Origin: Earliella scabrosa
Taxonomy: Eukaryota; Basidiomycota; Agaricomycetes; Polyporales; Polyporaceae
Length of the DNA stretch: 38,905 nt
Direction of reading: 5' to 3'
NCBI GenBank assembly: GCA_022605405.1
Contig: JABYQQ010000043.1
Coordinates: 1-38,905 of the forward strand
The number at the start of each line of letters is the position of its first letter. Position 1 is the first letter of the stretch. Of this stretch, positions 31,110 through 38,905 are shown piece after piece. The translations under genes were made by a program, and so were the position numbers. A model generated the notes under the pieces. That model saw only the letters and a list, made by a program, of their open reading frames with translations. It was not told where the DNA came from and did not search any database.

Positions 31110-32734
31110 CAGCATGTGCCCCATTGCACAGTCAAGGAGCGAGTTGGCATTGAGCCGCGGCGGGAGGAGTGCGCGGTACGGCGCAGTTGTGTCGTGCCAC
31201 TCGCGGACTCGAACTGCGCACGAGCGCGCGGGCAGAGCGAAGACGGAGGAGGGGCTTCAATGCAGGGCGCGGAGGCGGTTGGCCACGCCCGGTCGTCGTA
31301 GCTGCTCGGCGCGACCGGCGTGGTGTCCTCGTCATGGACTCACCGGGCCCGAGCGGTGCGCGATGGGGCGCCGTTGTACCGCGCCTCACTCGGACTGCGC
31401 ACGGGCGCGCCAGCGGAGCGGAGGCGAGAGCATGTACGGGGGCGGAGGCAGGTGCGTAATGCGGCGGCGACAGATCGCACCATCGTTGTAGCTGCTTGGT
31501 GCGACCGGCGTGGTGTCGTCGTGCAGTCGCCGGGCCCGAGCAGCGCGCCATACGATGCCGTTGCGCCGTACCACTCTCCGACTGCGCATGAGCGCGCCAG
31601 CAGAAGGACAGAGTGCTTATGGCGGCGGCGCAGCACCCTGTCGTTGCTGGCAGATGCTCTGCGCAACCGACATGGTGTCCTAGAGGCTAGCCGTGCAGTT
31701 ACTCGCGAGGAGTGCGCCATGCCGCGCCGTTGTACCGTGCCACTCTCGGACTGCGCACGGGCGCGCTAGCGGAGGGGAGGTGGAGGCTGAGGCTGAGGCT
31801 CGACGAAGCATGTGTAGGGGCCCACCCACGGCAGTCGGCGAAGTGCGAGCAATAGGGGCGGCGCAGCGTGCGTCGTCTCCAAGTCGTCCGTCGGCGTTGT
31901 CGGGTGCTGGAGGCGTTCGGAGTTGTTGGGCGCAGAGCTCGGTCGTGGCTCGTGAGGCCTGAGACGCCATGCGTCGTGGGGGCGGCGCCGAGCATCCTTG
32001 AAGATCGTGCAGCCTCACGGCGCTGTGCGCCTCGTCGTCGTCGTCGGTCGCAGTCGTCTACGATCGCTGTGAGGAGGGAGCATCGGGGCGCTCATGATAG
32101 CTATGTGCGGCGTGGGGGTGCGGCGTGGAGGGTCGGGATGCCGCGCGACGCCTCGGGGTGCGGTGTGATGCGTCGGGGGGTGGCGCGGCGTGTCGGGGTG
32201 TGGCGTAGGAGACGTATTTTCCCTCTGCAGGAAAGGTGACCTATTTGTCGCTTTTCCGTATCCTGAATAGGGAACCTGTTCAGTAAGACATTCCGGCCGC
32301 CAAGAAGGTCAATGGATCCGGCACTTACGACGACCTGAAAAGCTCGCCTCTTTCGTTGTTTATGCCGGTCTTTCATGTACGCGGGAAATTGGTCTTTCCT
32401 GCTCCTTTTTTGCCGCTTGAGATTGTCTCTGAAAAAGTTCACCTATCAACGATCAGAATAGTACGAAGAAATTTTCATGGTCTGTCACCTTTCAGGGACC
32501 GTATTTCGGATGCAGAAATGTCCCGAACATGTCGCCTGTTCAGGACCTTTCGCGCACCTGCGTAAGTCGCTGCAAAGTCTGCCTGTCTGGTCACCAGATA
32601 ACATCAGAAGAACGTCGGAAACCTGTCACTTGTTCAGCTGCCGACAAAGCGCGGGACAAGGACGAGAAAAGTCGGCTTAGTGGAGGTTATTCCTGACTTT
32701 TCTCGCATCCGTTTTCTGGGCGCTGCCCGCCGTG
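31110..32734 (-). repeat. Right terminal inverted repeat and subterminal repeat zone
   Basis: Reverse-complement partner of the left end. The outermost 500-600 bp match the left copy closely. Further in follow the inverted 20-bp tandem array (about 32110-32210) and about four diverged subterminal units (31150-31780) with GCCACTCTCGGACTGCGCACGAGCG-like and GCTGCTCGGCGCGACCGGCGT-like phrases. Identity to the left copy falls visibly towards the interior. Confidence 0.75.
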
Positions 32735-32737
32735 TAT
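32735..32737. repeat. Target site duplication TAT, right copy
   Basis: TAT directly after the terminus GCCCGCCGTG, equal to the TAT before the left terminus. Confidence 0.7.
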
Positions 32738-33361
32738 GGGGTATGCTCGCTTCGCTCGCAATTACAGCAGTGAACGCAATCACCGCGGATCCACTGCTAC
32801 CCTGTAAGTGGACTAACTGCCATAGAATACTACGGCTGTGAGTCATGCACCGTGACAGCGTCGGTCAGGAATCTTTCCCTTGTTCCCGACGCCGCGGCAC
32901 GCCTGCCAAAATTACATCTCTTCTTCAAAGGTGCGCCCAGCCAAACCTCACCAAGTTTGCCAGTAAAGATGATGCTCGCCCCATACTGTGGCTTACTTAT
33001 GCGAATGGCTTCGCTCTAACAGATCACGGACGTGGGAACATCGATCGTATGTCGCCTACTAGTACTCAACATGCTCCTTAGTATACTTATTGTCACCACC
33101 ATCATATTCAGCGAAAACAGTGGCTCAGGTGAAATAGGGACACCGATCAGTATGTCAAACGATGAGTCGGATATGCAGTAGGACAAAGCAGCATTTCTGA
33201 CTGGGATCGCGGCGCTAGAGACCACAAACTTCGCGCAATCGATCGGCGCGCCAGCAAGACCCTCTGACGAGAACACGGCAAGTTCATCTTGATTTCTCGC
33301 ATTGCTGTGGTTGGACTAACGGAGACGTCTAGAACGATCGCGCAGCGACTACGACATAGTC
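32738..33361. other. Right flank of the transposon, no gene seen
   Basis: About 620 bp up to the F-box gene. A short leftward open frame (33016-33276) has one hydrophobic stretch but no recognisable content. No homology to the left flank is visible beyond TAT, as expected for a clean insertion. Confidence 0.4.
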
Positions 33362-35053
33362 ATGGGCAGCAAGTGCGCCTCGCTATCGCCGGAGGTCCTA
33401 CTCAGCATCTTCCGCTGGACACCACCCGAATACAGTGTGGATGTCTCACTGACACTTGGACAGCGAAATCCTTGGCTCGAGACCGTGCGCACGAAGAAGT
33501 CACTCGCCCTCGTCTGCAAAGCATGGTTCGGGCCCGCAACCGAGGTGCTATACGAAGACGTCGTCCTCCGCCGCATGGGCCAAATCGTCGCCCTCGCCCG
33601 CACGTTCCGCTCAGAGGGCAGCAATCACGCTGCTCTCGTCAAGAACATCCGCATCGACCGTCTTGCCGTGCTGCCGATGTGCACTGAGGTTGTCCGGGAA
33701 GACCTCGAGTTTGTCTTTGCGTGCTGCACCATGCTGAAGCGTTTTGTCTTCCGGGCGGTGCCAAGCATCCCTTATTGCGATGGTCCTGTAGACGAGCCGC
33801 ATCCCCGAGATGCGCTCAACCCTGCGTGGATGTTCCCTCGACAAGACACAACCACCGCCCTGTGCGATAGGTTCGCGTCTCGGCTGCAGCGCCTCGAGCT
33901 CATTGCGACCTTCCCAGAGGCCCTTCTCCCATCCATCCACCGTCTCCTCTCGCACGCATCGCACCTGCGCTCGCTCAATCTAGGGACCTTCGACGCCATG
34001 ACTCCAAGCCGCTACGCAGATCTCGAGCCAGTGCCGCTTCCCATCCTTGAGGACCTCACCATCAACGACAGCGAGGAGGATGTCACAGATTACGTTCAGA
34101 CAAAGCTCCGCCTCCCATGCCTCCGAACTCTGACAATTATCGACGCTCACCGTCTCCCTGCCCCCCTCCTGCGCACGCACGGCTGCGCGCTCCGCTACCT
34201 CCACCTACATTCCAAGCCCAGCTCTAGCTGGAGCCTCATCTGCACGCGGTTCGAGTCTGCATGGCTCGAAGATCTCGCCGACCTCTGCCCAGCCCTCGTT
34301 CACCTCGTCCTCCCCGAGACGCTCTCCGGCCCCGTGGCTATTACCGCGCCTGCCGCGCTGCGCTTTCTAGACATCTGGGGCAAGAACGTCACGATCCGGT
34401 ACAACCAGTGGAACTCAGACTGCGCAGACCAGCTCGCGCGCATCCGCCGCGTCCTCGGCGAGACCACCGTCCCTCCCGGTTGCGCGGTGCGTCTCCTCGG
34501 GCCGGTCGAGATCCCCGACCTTCCGCGCCTGCTCCCACCTGGTAGCGTACAGCCGGGGGAGTGGCGCGTGCACACCTTGCCCGGGGTGCGGGTGGTGGAG
34601 ACGGCGTGGGCGCTGCTGCCCGACCGGTGGCCGTACGCGATGTTCAAGTGCGCGTGCGGGGGCGTGCCCTGGGCCGAGGACGAGTCGATGAACTTTATCC
34701 CGCCGGAGTATCGGAGTTGGAAGATCGAGTATGACGATGTCGTTGACGAGGAGTATGGCTGTCCCGAGCCGGCCTCGGACTGCGATGGGTCGGACGAGGC
34801 TGAGGAGACGACGTCGCACGTGTCGGATCCGGATTCTGACAACTCGGTCGCCTCGGATGACTGGGTCGACGGCGAAGGGAGTGATTGGGACGGTGATCAT
34901 GCGCCGCAGCTAGACAGGGACACGATCTTGGAGATGTTTGCACGTAGCCAAGATGCGTGGTTTGATTTGGAGGGATCTGAGGATACAGAGCTCGCTTCAG
35001 TGGCGGACGGTCGACTGAACATGCCGTACAATCCTTGGAGGGCTAGACCCTAG
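33362..35053 (+). CDS. F-box protein with acidic C-terminus
   Basis: A single-exon gene of 563 residues. The N-terminus has an F-box-like motif (LSPEVLLSIFRWTPP at about 8-22; SLALVCKAWFGPATEVLYEDV at about 47-67), the Skp1-binding module of SCF ubiquitin ligases. The middle consists of irregular leucine-rich repeats (SRLQRLELIATFPEALLPSI; LRSLNLGTFDAM; LPCLRTLTIIDAHRLP; CPALVHLVLPETL), likely the substrate-binding part. The last 120 residues are very acidic (DCDGSDEAEETTSHVSDPD; DDWVDGEGSDWDGDH), followed by LARSQDAW-like and NPWRARP ends. Length and layout match the expanded F-box families of agaricomycetes. The frame is intact. A damaged partial copy lies 3.3 kb downstream. Targets are unknown. 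Confidence 0.8.
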   Translation: MGSKCASLSPEVLLSIFRWTPPEYSVDVSLTLGQRNPWLETVRTKKSLALVCKAWFGPATEVLYEDVVLRRMGQIVALARTFRSEGSNHAALVKNIRIDRLAVLPMCTEVVREDLEFVFACCTMLKRFVFRAVPSIPYCDGPVDEPHPRDALNPAWMFPRQDTTTALCDRFASRLQRLELIATFPEALLPSIHRLLSHASHLRSLNLGTFDAMTPSRYADLEPVPLPILEDLTINDSEEDVTDYVQTKLRLPCLRTLTIIDAHRLPAPLLRTHGCALRYLHLHSKPSSSWSLICTRFESAWLEDLADLCPALVHLVLPETLSGPVAITAPAALRFLDIWGKNVTIRYNQWNSDCADQLARIRRVLGETTVPPGCAVRLLGPVEIPDLPRLLPPGSVQPGEWRVHTLPGVRVVETAWALLPDRWPYAMFKCACGGVPWAEDESMNFIPPEYRSWKIEYDDVVDEEYGCPEPASDCDGSDEAEETTSHVSDPDSDNSVASDDWVDGEGSDWDGDHAPQLDRDTILEMFARSQDAWFDLEGSEDTELASVADGRLNMPYNPWRARP

Positions 35054-35751
35054 ATAGAGTGTTAACCATGCAGAGGAAGAGACCATGTACTACTACTATC
35101 GCACAAGACTCGTGAGTACTAAGCACGCGTAGCCGATAAGTACTCTGATCCTCTTGCATGGCGCGAGGGCGTTCAGCCTTGAAGCTTGAAGCTGTTAGCT
35201 CATGAGCTTCACCCAACGATGATATGACCACTCTGCGTCAGATGCACAGTCGCTCGCTTCCTGAACATCTCCGCTTGTGCGGGGACAAACAGATACTCAC
35301 TACTCATCATGGCACCACTGCAAGATGATCATACGTATCATCCACCTGAGGCAGTCGTTTGACATCCACTCTCAGCACGCCGTCGTTAAAGCCCTGCCTC
35401 ATAGTGCGAGATTATCTATGGTAAATCAGCTCGTGTCACTATGCACCGTAATGCACGCGTACGACCAAGATCACTCACCTCCGACGCGAACACCTACAGG
35501 GGCAGGGTTTTGCCTGGTCCCACCCGCAATGTACAGGATAGCGCAGGGTAGGGAGGCGGTGCAGACTCGCATGGTAACAATCGGCCAAATGGATGATGAG
35601 AATACATTGATCATATGTCACTGAAGTTTGGACACGGATACTACGCAGTCCTGACATCGGATCATGTCAACACTTGTAATTTTGTGGTGGACTGAGAACA
35701 CGGTATAACCCACCTCTATAACGTGAAAAGCTGAGCAAATTGCCATAGGGC
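35054..35751. other. Intergenic stretch, no gene seen
   Basis: About 700 bp, less GC-rich than the flanking genes. Open frames here are short and lack recognisable protein features or introns. Confidence 0.45.
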
Positions 35752-36277
35752 CTATGCCATGAGTCCCCGTGCAGCGTTTCCAATGGAACGGCGACCTTTG
35801 CGTCCTCCTTTGTCCAGCCTGCCTACGGCCGCGCGCATCCTGGCTCGATCCTTGATTTGCTGCATCTTTCTTCTCGCTCTCTGGCTTCTCCTACGCTCTC
35901 GCCGCTGCTTCCGCTGGGCGCGCTGGCTCCTCCGCCGCCCGCGTCGTTGTCTTCGTCGATGTCTTTGCTTGTTACCTCCCGTCCGAGGACCACGTGGGCC
36001 CTGTTTCTCTCTCACCCGTTGCAATCGCTTTGATTGAGAACGTCGTTTGATGAGATTCTTCATCATAAGCCGTGGACGCAAACGCCGTCTGAAAGAGCGC
36101 ATCCGTCTGACCGACAGCCGGGACTCGGGGTCGTGATCGGAGGGGGGCGGTGTGATTGCGGACGTCTCTTTGGTGCATGCCGGTAGCGGCTTGAAATGGA
36201 GAAGCGGAGATGACGCCCATAGTAGCGGCTCAAGCCGGTCTGAGGGAGAGCTAGGGGCAGGGACCTCAGGCACATAG
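35752..36277 (-). other. Arg-rich open segment, possible 3' exon of the adjacent F-box gene
   Basis: After an acceptor-like CTGACTGTAG the leftward frame reads HEDGDYVPEVPAPSSPSDRL, then SAITPPPSDHDPESRLS, and turns extremely basic (RRRQRRGRRRSQRAQRKQRR and similar) up to a stop at 35752. There is no good Met at its beginning, so it looks like an exon and not a gene. It would need a phase-0 donor in the F-box gene's third exon (a weak GTGAAA after residues QYKAL would do). The acid-then-basic text looks coding, but Arg-rich low complexity can also arise from CGC/CGG repeats. Confidence 0.3.
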
Positions 36278-36286
36278 TCACCATCT

Positions 36287-37924
36287 TCATGCTACAGTCA
36301 GCCAAGGCATATAAAAGAACTTGGCTAACGCACACTCTTTGTAGATCTGAATGGTTGGATGTAGTTTGGGAAAACACTTTTTCACAAGGGCCTTGTATTG
36401 CCGTTGTTCCGAGTCGGGATCACCTCCGATGAGGTTATTCTCCAACTCGGCGTGTTCTGAGGTGAGTTTCCTGTGAAATCGAACGGTAATGGGGAAGTCA
36501 CGGCGCATCCCAATCTCCTTCATCACTTGGCCGACAGTTCTAAGTATACGGCGAAGCTCGGAGTCCATGCGGGACGATGTAGCACATACTTCCACATTGA
36601 TATAGCTATCGCTCCAATTGCCGCTGGAACGGTTGATTGTGTCTAGTGCGCACAGCTGCAGGCATCTCTTCAAGAGACGAACTCTGCAAGCGTGGCCGCC
36701 ATCAAGCTGGTAGTAGCGGGATGTGGTGGATAGAAACCAGATGGGGAACCTTGAGAACGGCCCGATAGTAACAGACACTGGAGCGAGTAACGAGGGCACA
36801 CCTTCCAGTTTGAGAGACAGATGTCAAACCTGAAGTGCGCAGAATAATGATGGATACAACTTACCACAATATTTGGTAGGATATCCCCAGTCAACGTCTA
36901 GATGGATGGGTCGCTCGGAGGCCTGCAAGGGACGCATGATGTGTTCCAGCGCTAGGCTGTCCATATTACGAATCTGTCAAACGCGTACCGTTATAAGCGT
37001 GCAGTATGACCAAGGGGCAAAGCAACATACATAGAGCCTTTCCAGATCTGGTAGGAAAGTGTTTTTGTGACTGGTAGCTCCTCCCGACATGAAGGAAGGA
37101 AAGGTGCCTTGAGAAACCCATATAATATTGACGCAGGAAAGATCGCGAAGCCTGGGAGCCGAGTACAACAGCCGTGCGAGGTCGCTGAAGGAAGGAAACC
37201 TCAGGTTTATGAGTCGCACCTCGTTGAGATGGCGGAAGGAATGGAAGGAGGGCGGGAAGCGACGATGGATAGGGAGGAAGGGAAGGTTTTGCCTTTGACG
37301 ACTCCGTGGTGGAGATGGATTGCAGATAAGCGAGAGCACCCGGATGTTGGGAAGACGGTTCCCCGGATTGGAAGAGAGTGAGTTGATGATACTATCTGGA
37401 CGATGGAGGTATGGACCGGTGAGATAGAGCTCTCGGACAAGCTCCGGTGCGCGCGAGGCCTTTCGGGAAAGTTGGTAGAGGCGGTTCAAACAGTCGGTAT
37501 CTTCGACCTCGATAGCGTACATAAGCCAGTGCTGAGAACGAGGCCGCCATGCCCGGCAAACGAGGGAACATTGTTTCAAGGCCGTACGTGAGTGTTTGAT
37601 CCCGTCGACTACCCTATAGGCGTGGATAGCGTCGATGATACGCTCAGATATCTCGATTGGAATATGAGCAGTATCGAGGCGTGTGTGCCGAAGTTTGCTG
37701 CAGGTTGAACTGCAGGCCAACTCTGTTGTGCAGATAGGACACCAGGGGAGTGCGTGCGGAATATGACTAGGACGGGCTTGTTCAGTAGGGGAGATCATGT
37801 CGAAGTGCAGCGAGTCAGACCGTTCAACGAGTAGACAAGTAGTGGCGGGAGGGAGGGGTGCCAGAACAGGCTGGTGACTGAGAACTGACATGTGTGCCAG
37901 TGAGCTGTTGAGAGAGCAGGCCAC
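36287..37924 (-). CDS. F-box protein
   Basis: Three exons in phase: 37924-37031, 36973-36865 and 36801-36287 (introns 57 and 63 bp), up to 505 residues. The F-box lies at about 87-140 (HIPIEISERIIDAIHAY; LKQCSLVCRAWRPRSQHW), in the form usual for polypore F-box families. Then come LRR-like segments (LPNIRVLSLICNP; HLNEVRLINLRFPSFSDLA; APRLRDLSCVNIIW; FLPDLERLYIRNMDSLALE) and a C-terminal half with GGHACRVRLLKRCLQLCALD and FPITVRFHRKLTSEHAELE. It probably serves as an SCF substrate adaptor. Only eleven bases separate the first ATG from a TATATA motif, so the real start is more likely Met12 (37891) or Met43 (37798); the F-box is kept in either case. The 3' end may continue into the Arg-rich segment. 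The frame is intact. Confidence 0.75.
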
Positions 37925-37934
37925 ACTGTATGGC

Positions 37935-37940
37935 TATATA
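37935..37940 (-). promoter_or_regulatory. TATA box candidate for leftward F-box gene
   Basis: TATATA in GTATATAGCC (leftward). If it is used, transcription would start near 37905, downstream of the first ATG, favouring an internal start codon. Confidence 0.3.
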
Positions 37941-38299
37941 CATATCGGCCCTGATTCAGCAGTGTTTGGACAGCATCGTAGAAGCGCAAAGAGTGTCAGA
38001 TCACTTCAAGCACATGTCACTCGCAGGCGGCTCCTGGTGGAAGTAGACACAGCATTATAACCGTCGCACTGCGGTGCTGTGCGGGAGTCGACAGCATTGA
38101 CAAGTCGTCTGCTCGGTGGCTAGCTGGATTCTGTTACTGCCAGCCAATGATCTTGAGAACACTAGCTAGGCATCGCATGAAATGGATTTAATGCGATACG
38201 CATGTGAACCGCTTAAAATTTTGACGAGGCGTGCGCATACGTACTGGCATTTCAAACGAGGAGGTGACCCAGTGTCCGTAAGGCGGTCGGGGCGACTGG

Positions 38300-38770
38300 T
38301 CCTAGTCCGAGGAAGACCTCGCAGCAGACGTCTGCCTTGCCCACGTCCACCTCGTTCCCTGCCACAGACGTTCGCCGGCTTCGTGGTCATCTTTGCGCTT
38401 CCTGGACGACTAGGGCCAAAACAGTGCGAGCACGATGGAGTACGCACTGGGGAGGCGAGCTCGCCCGCATCCGCCGCGTCCTCGACGAGAGCACAGTCCC
38501 GTCCGACCTTCCCGCCTGGTAGCATTCGGCTGGAGCCTCGGCGCGTACACATGCCCGCGCCGGGTGTCAGATGAGGAAGATGCGACGTCGCTCATGTCTC
38601 GGTCGGACGATGGCGATAGACAGCTCGCCAGGGACACAATCTCGGATATGCTCGCCCGTAGCCAGGATGCGTGGTCTGTCTTGGAAGGCTCCGAAGATCA
38701 GAAGCTCACTTCGGAGGCATATGACAGCCTGACTGTGCCATCTTATCCTTGGAGGAACAATCTCGAAACG
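38300..38770 (+). pseudogene. Decayed partial copy of the 33362-35053 F-box gene
   Basis: Base-level resemblance to the 3' part of the intact F-box gene. CTTGCCCACGTCCACCTCGT matches the segment for LVHLVL, CGCATCCGCCGCGTCCTCGACGAGA matches that for ARIRRVLGET, and CGGGACACAATCT-like text up to CCTTGGAGGA matches the C-terminal RDTILEMFARSQDAW region (here RDTISDMLARSQDAW and LEGSEDQKL). The frame changes at least twice, there is a TAG near 38518, and several hundred bases of the parent are missing between 38555 and 38580. No promoter or start is preserved. It is therefore a dead fragment of a local duplication. Confidence 0.7.
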
Positions 38771-38905
38771 ATTCGTCAACGAACGCAGCAAGACAGCATG
38801 TATGTACTATGTATACTCACCTCGTAGTAGAAGAGACCGATCCTTCGAGCTAGCCATTTCGATGGCCGACGTGACATAGACATGTGCTCATACAAGGTTG
38901 TACAC

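Larger units (their letters stand above)
8424..32734. mobile_element. 24.3-kb CACTA-class DNA transposon with large cargo
   Basis: The left terminus reads CACGGCGGGCAGCGCC and the right terminus is its exact reverse complement. The first 47 bp match perfectly, then one indel, and the match continues at high identity for some 500 bp and at lower identity for more than 1 kb. Beyond the termini homology stops at once, and TAT flanks both sides. CAC...GTG ends, 3-bp duplications, repeat-rich subterminal zones and an internal Tnp2-type transposase remnant together fit the CACTA (En/Spm) class. Inside are eight or more non-transposase genes: leftward at 10545-15691 and 17420-19089, rightward at 16089-17101 and 20045-23157, then the transposase and its companion at 23446-30897. 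Autonomous movement is unlikely because the transposase frame is broken. The termini themselves look well preserved. Confidence 0.8.

Noticed and set aside
31130..32040. Open frames of 90-150 codons on both strands
   Set aside because: Same repeat artefact in the right terminal repeat.
35759..36037. Rightward Leu/Arg-rich frame
   Set aside because: Mirror of the Arg-rich leftward segment and equally low-complexity; no start context or homology seen.
1..38905. CRISPR arrays, rRNA, tRNA genes
   Set aside because: No regularly spaced identical repeats and no rRNA-like or cloverleaf sequence with box A/B that I could recognise; CRISPR is not expected in a fungal nucleus.

Overview
The window is nuclear DNA of a filamentous fungus, most likely a wood-decay-type agaricomycete (Polyporales-like). 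The evidence is short GT-AG introns of about 45-65 bp in most genes, GC-rich coding DNA, divergent F-box/LRR-type proteins, a 14-TM-family siderophore transporter, a fungal phospholipase B, and a Tnp2-type transposase. I cannot fix the genus. All functions are read from sequence alone; exon borders were chosen by GT/AG signals, phase and the continuity of the protein.

Left chromosomal block (1-8423): the 3' two thirds of a siderophore-iron MFS transporter (+), a convergent small protein with a Zn2Cys6-like cysteine cluster (-), an intron-rich secreted phospholipase B/lysophospholipase (+), and a four-TM DUF4436-like membrane protein (-) with an in-frame TAG in exon 1.

Central block (8424-32734): one 24.3-kb insertion with the hallmarks of a CACTA-class DNA transposon. 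It starts CACGGCGGGC and ends GCCCGCCGTG, is flanked on both sides by the 3-bp repeat TAT, and has inverted terminal regions of about 1.6-1.9 kb filled with subterminal repeats. Inside are a Tnp2 transposase remnant broken by frameshifts and a companion acidic/coiled protein on the right. On the left and in the middle lies an unusually large cargo: a coiled-coil protein, a SUN-domain protein, an acidic multi-TM protein, two unknown proteins, a WD40-like protein with a C-terminal membrane anchor, an LRR/F-box-like protein and a tail-anchored coiled-coil protein ending in TPPS. SUN proteins bind C-terminal KASH peptides across the nuclear envelope. An element carrying a SUN gene together with a tail-anchored, Pro-Pro-ending coiled-coil gene therefore suggests a mobile nuclear-envelope (LINC-like) module. 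That is the main candidate for a new system here, and it is inference.

Right chromosomal block (32735-38905): an intact single-exon F-box protein gene (+), a gene-poor stretch, a spliced F-box protein gene (-) with a possible Arg-rich extra exon, and a decayed partial copy of the first F-box gene near the right edge.
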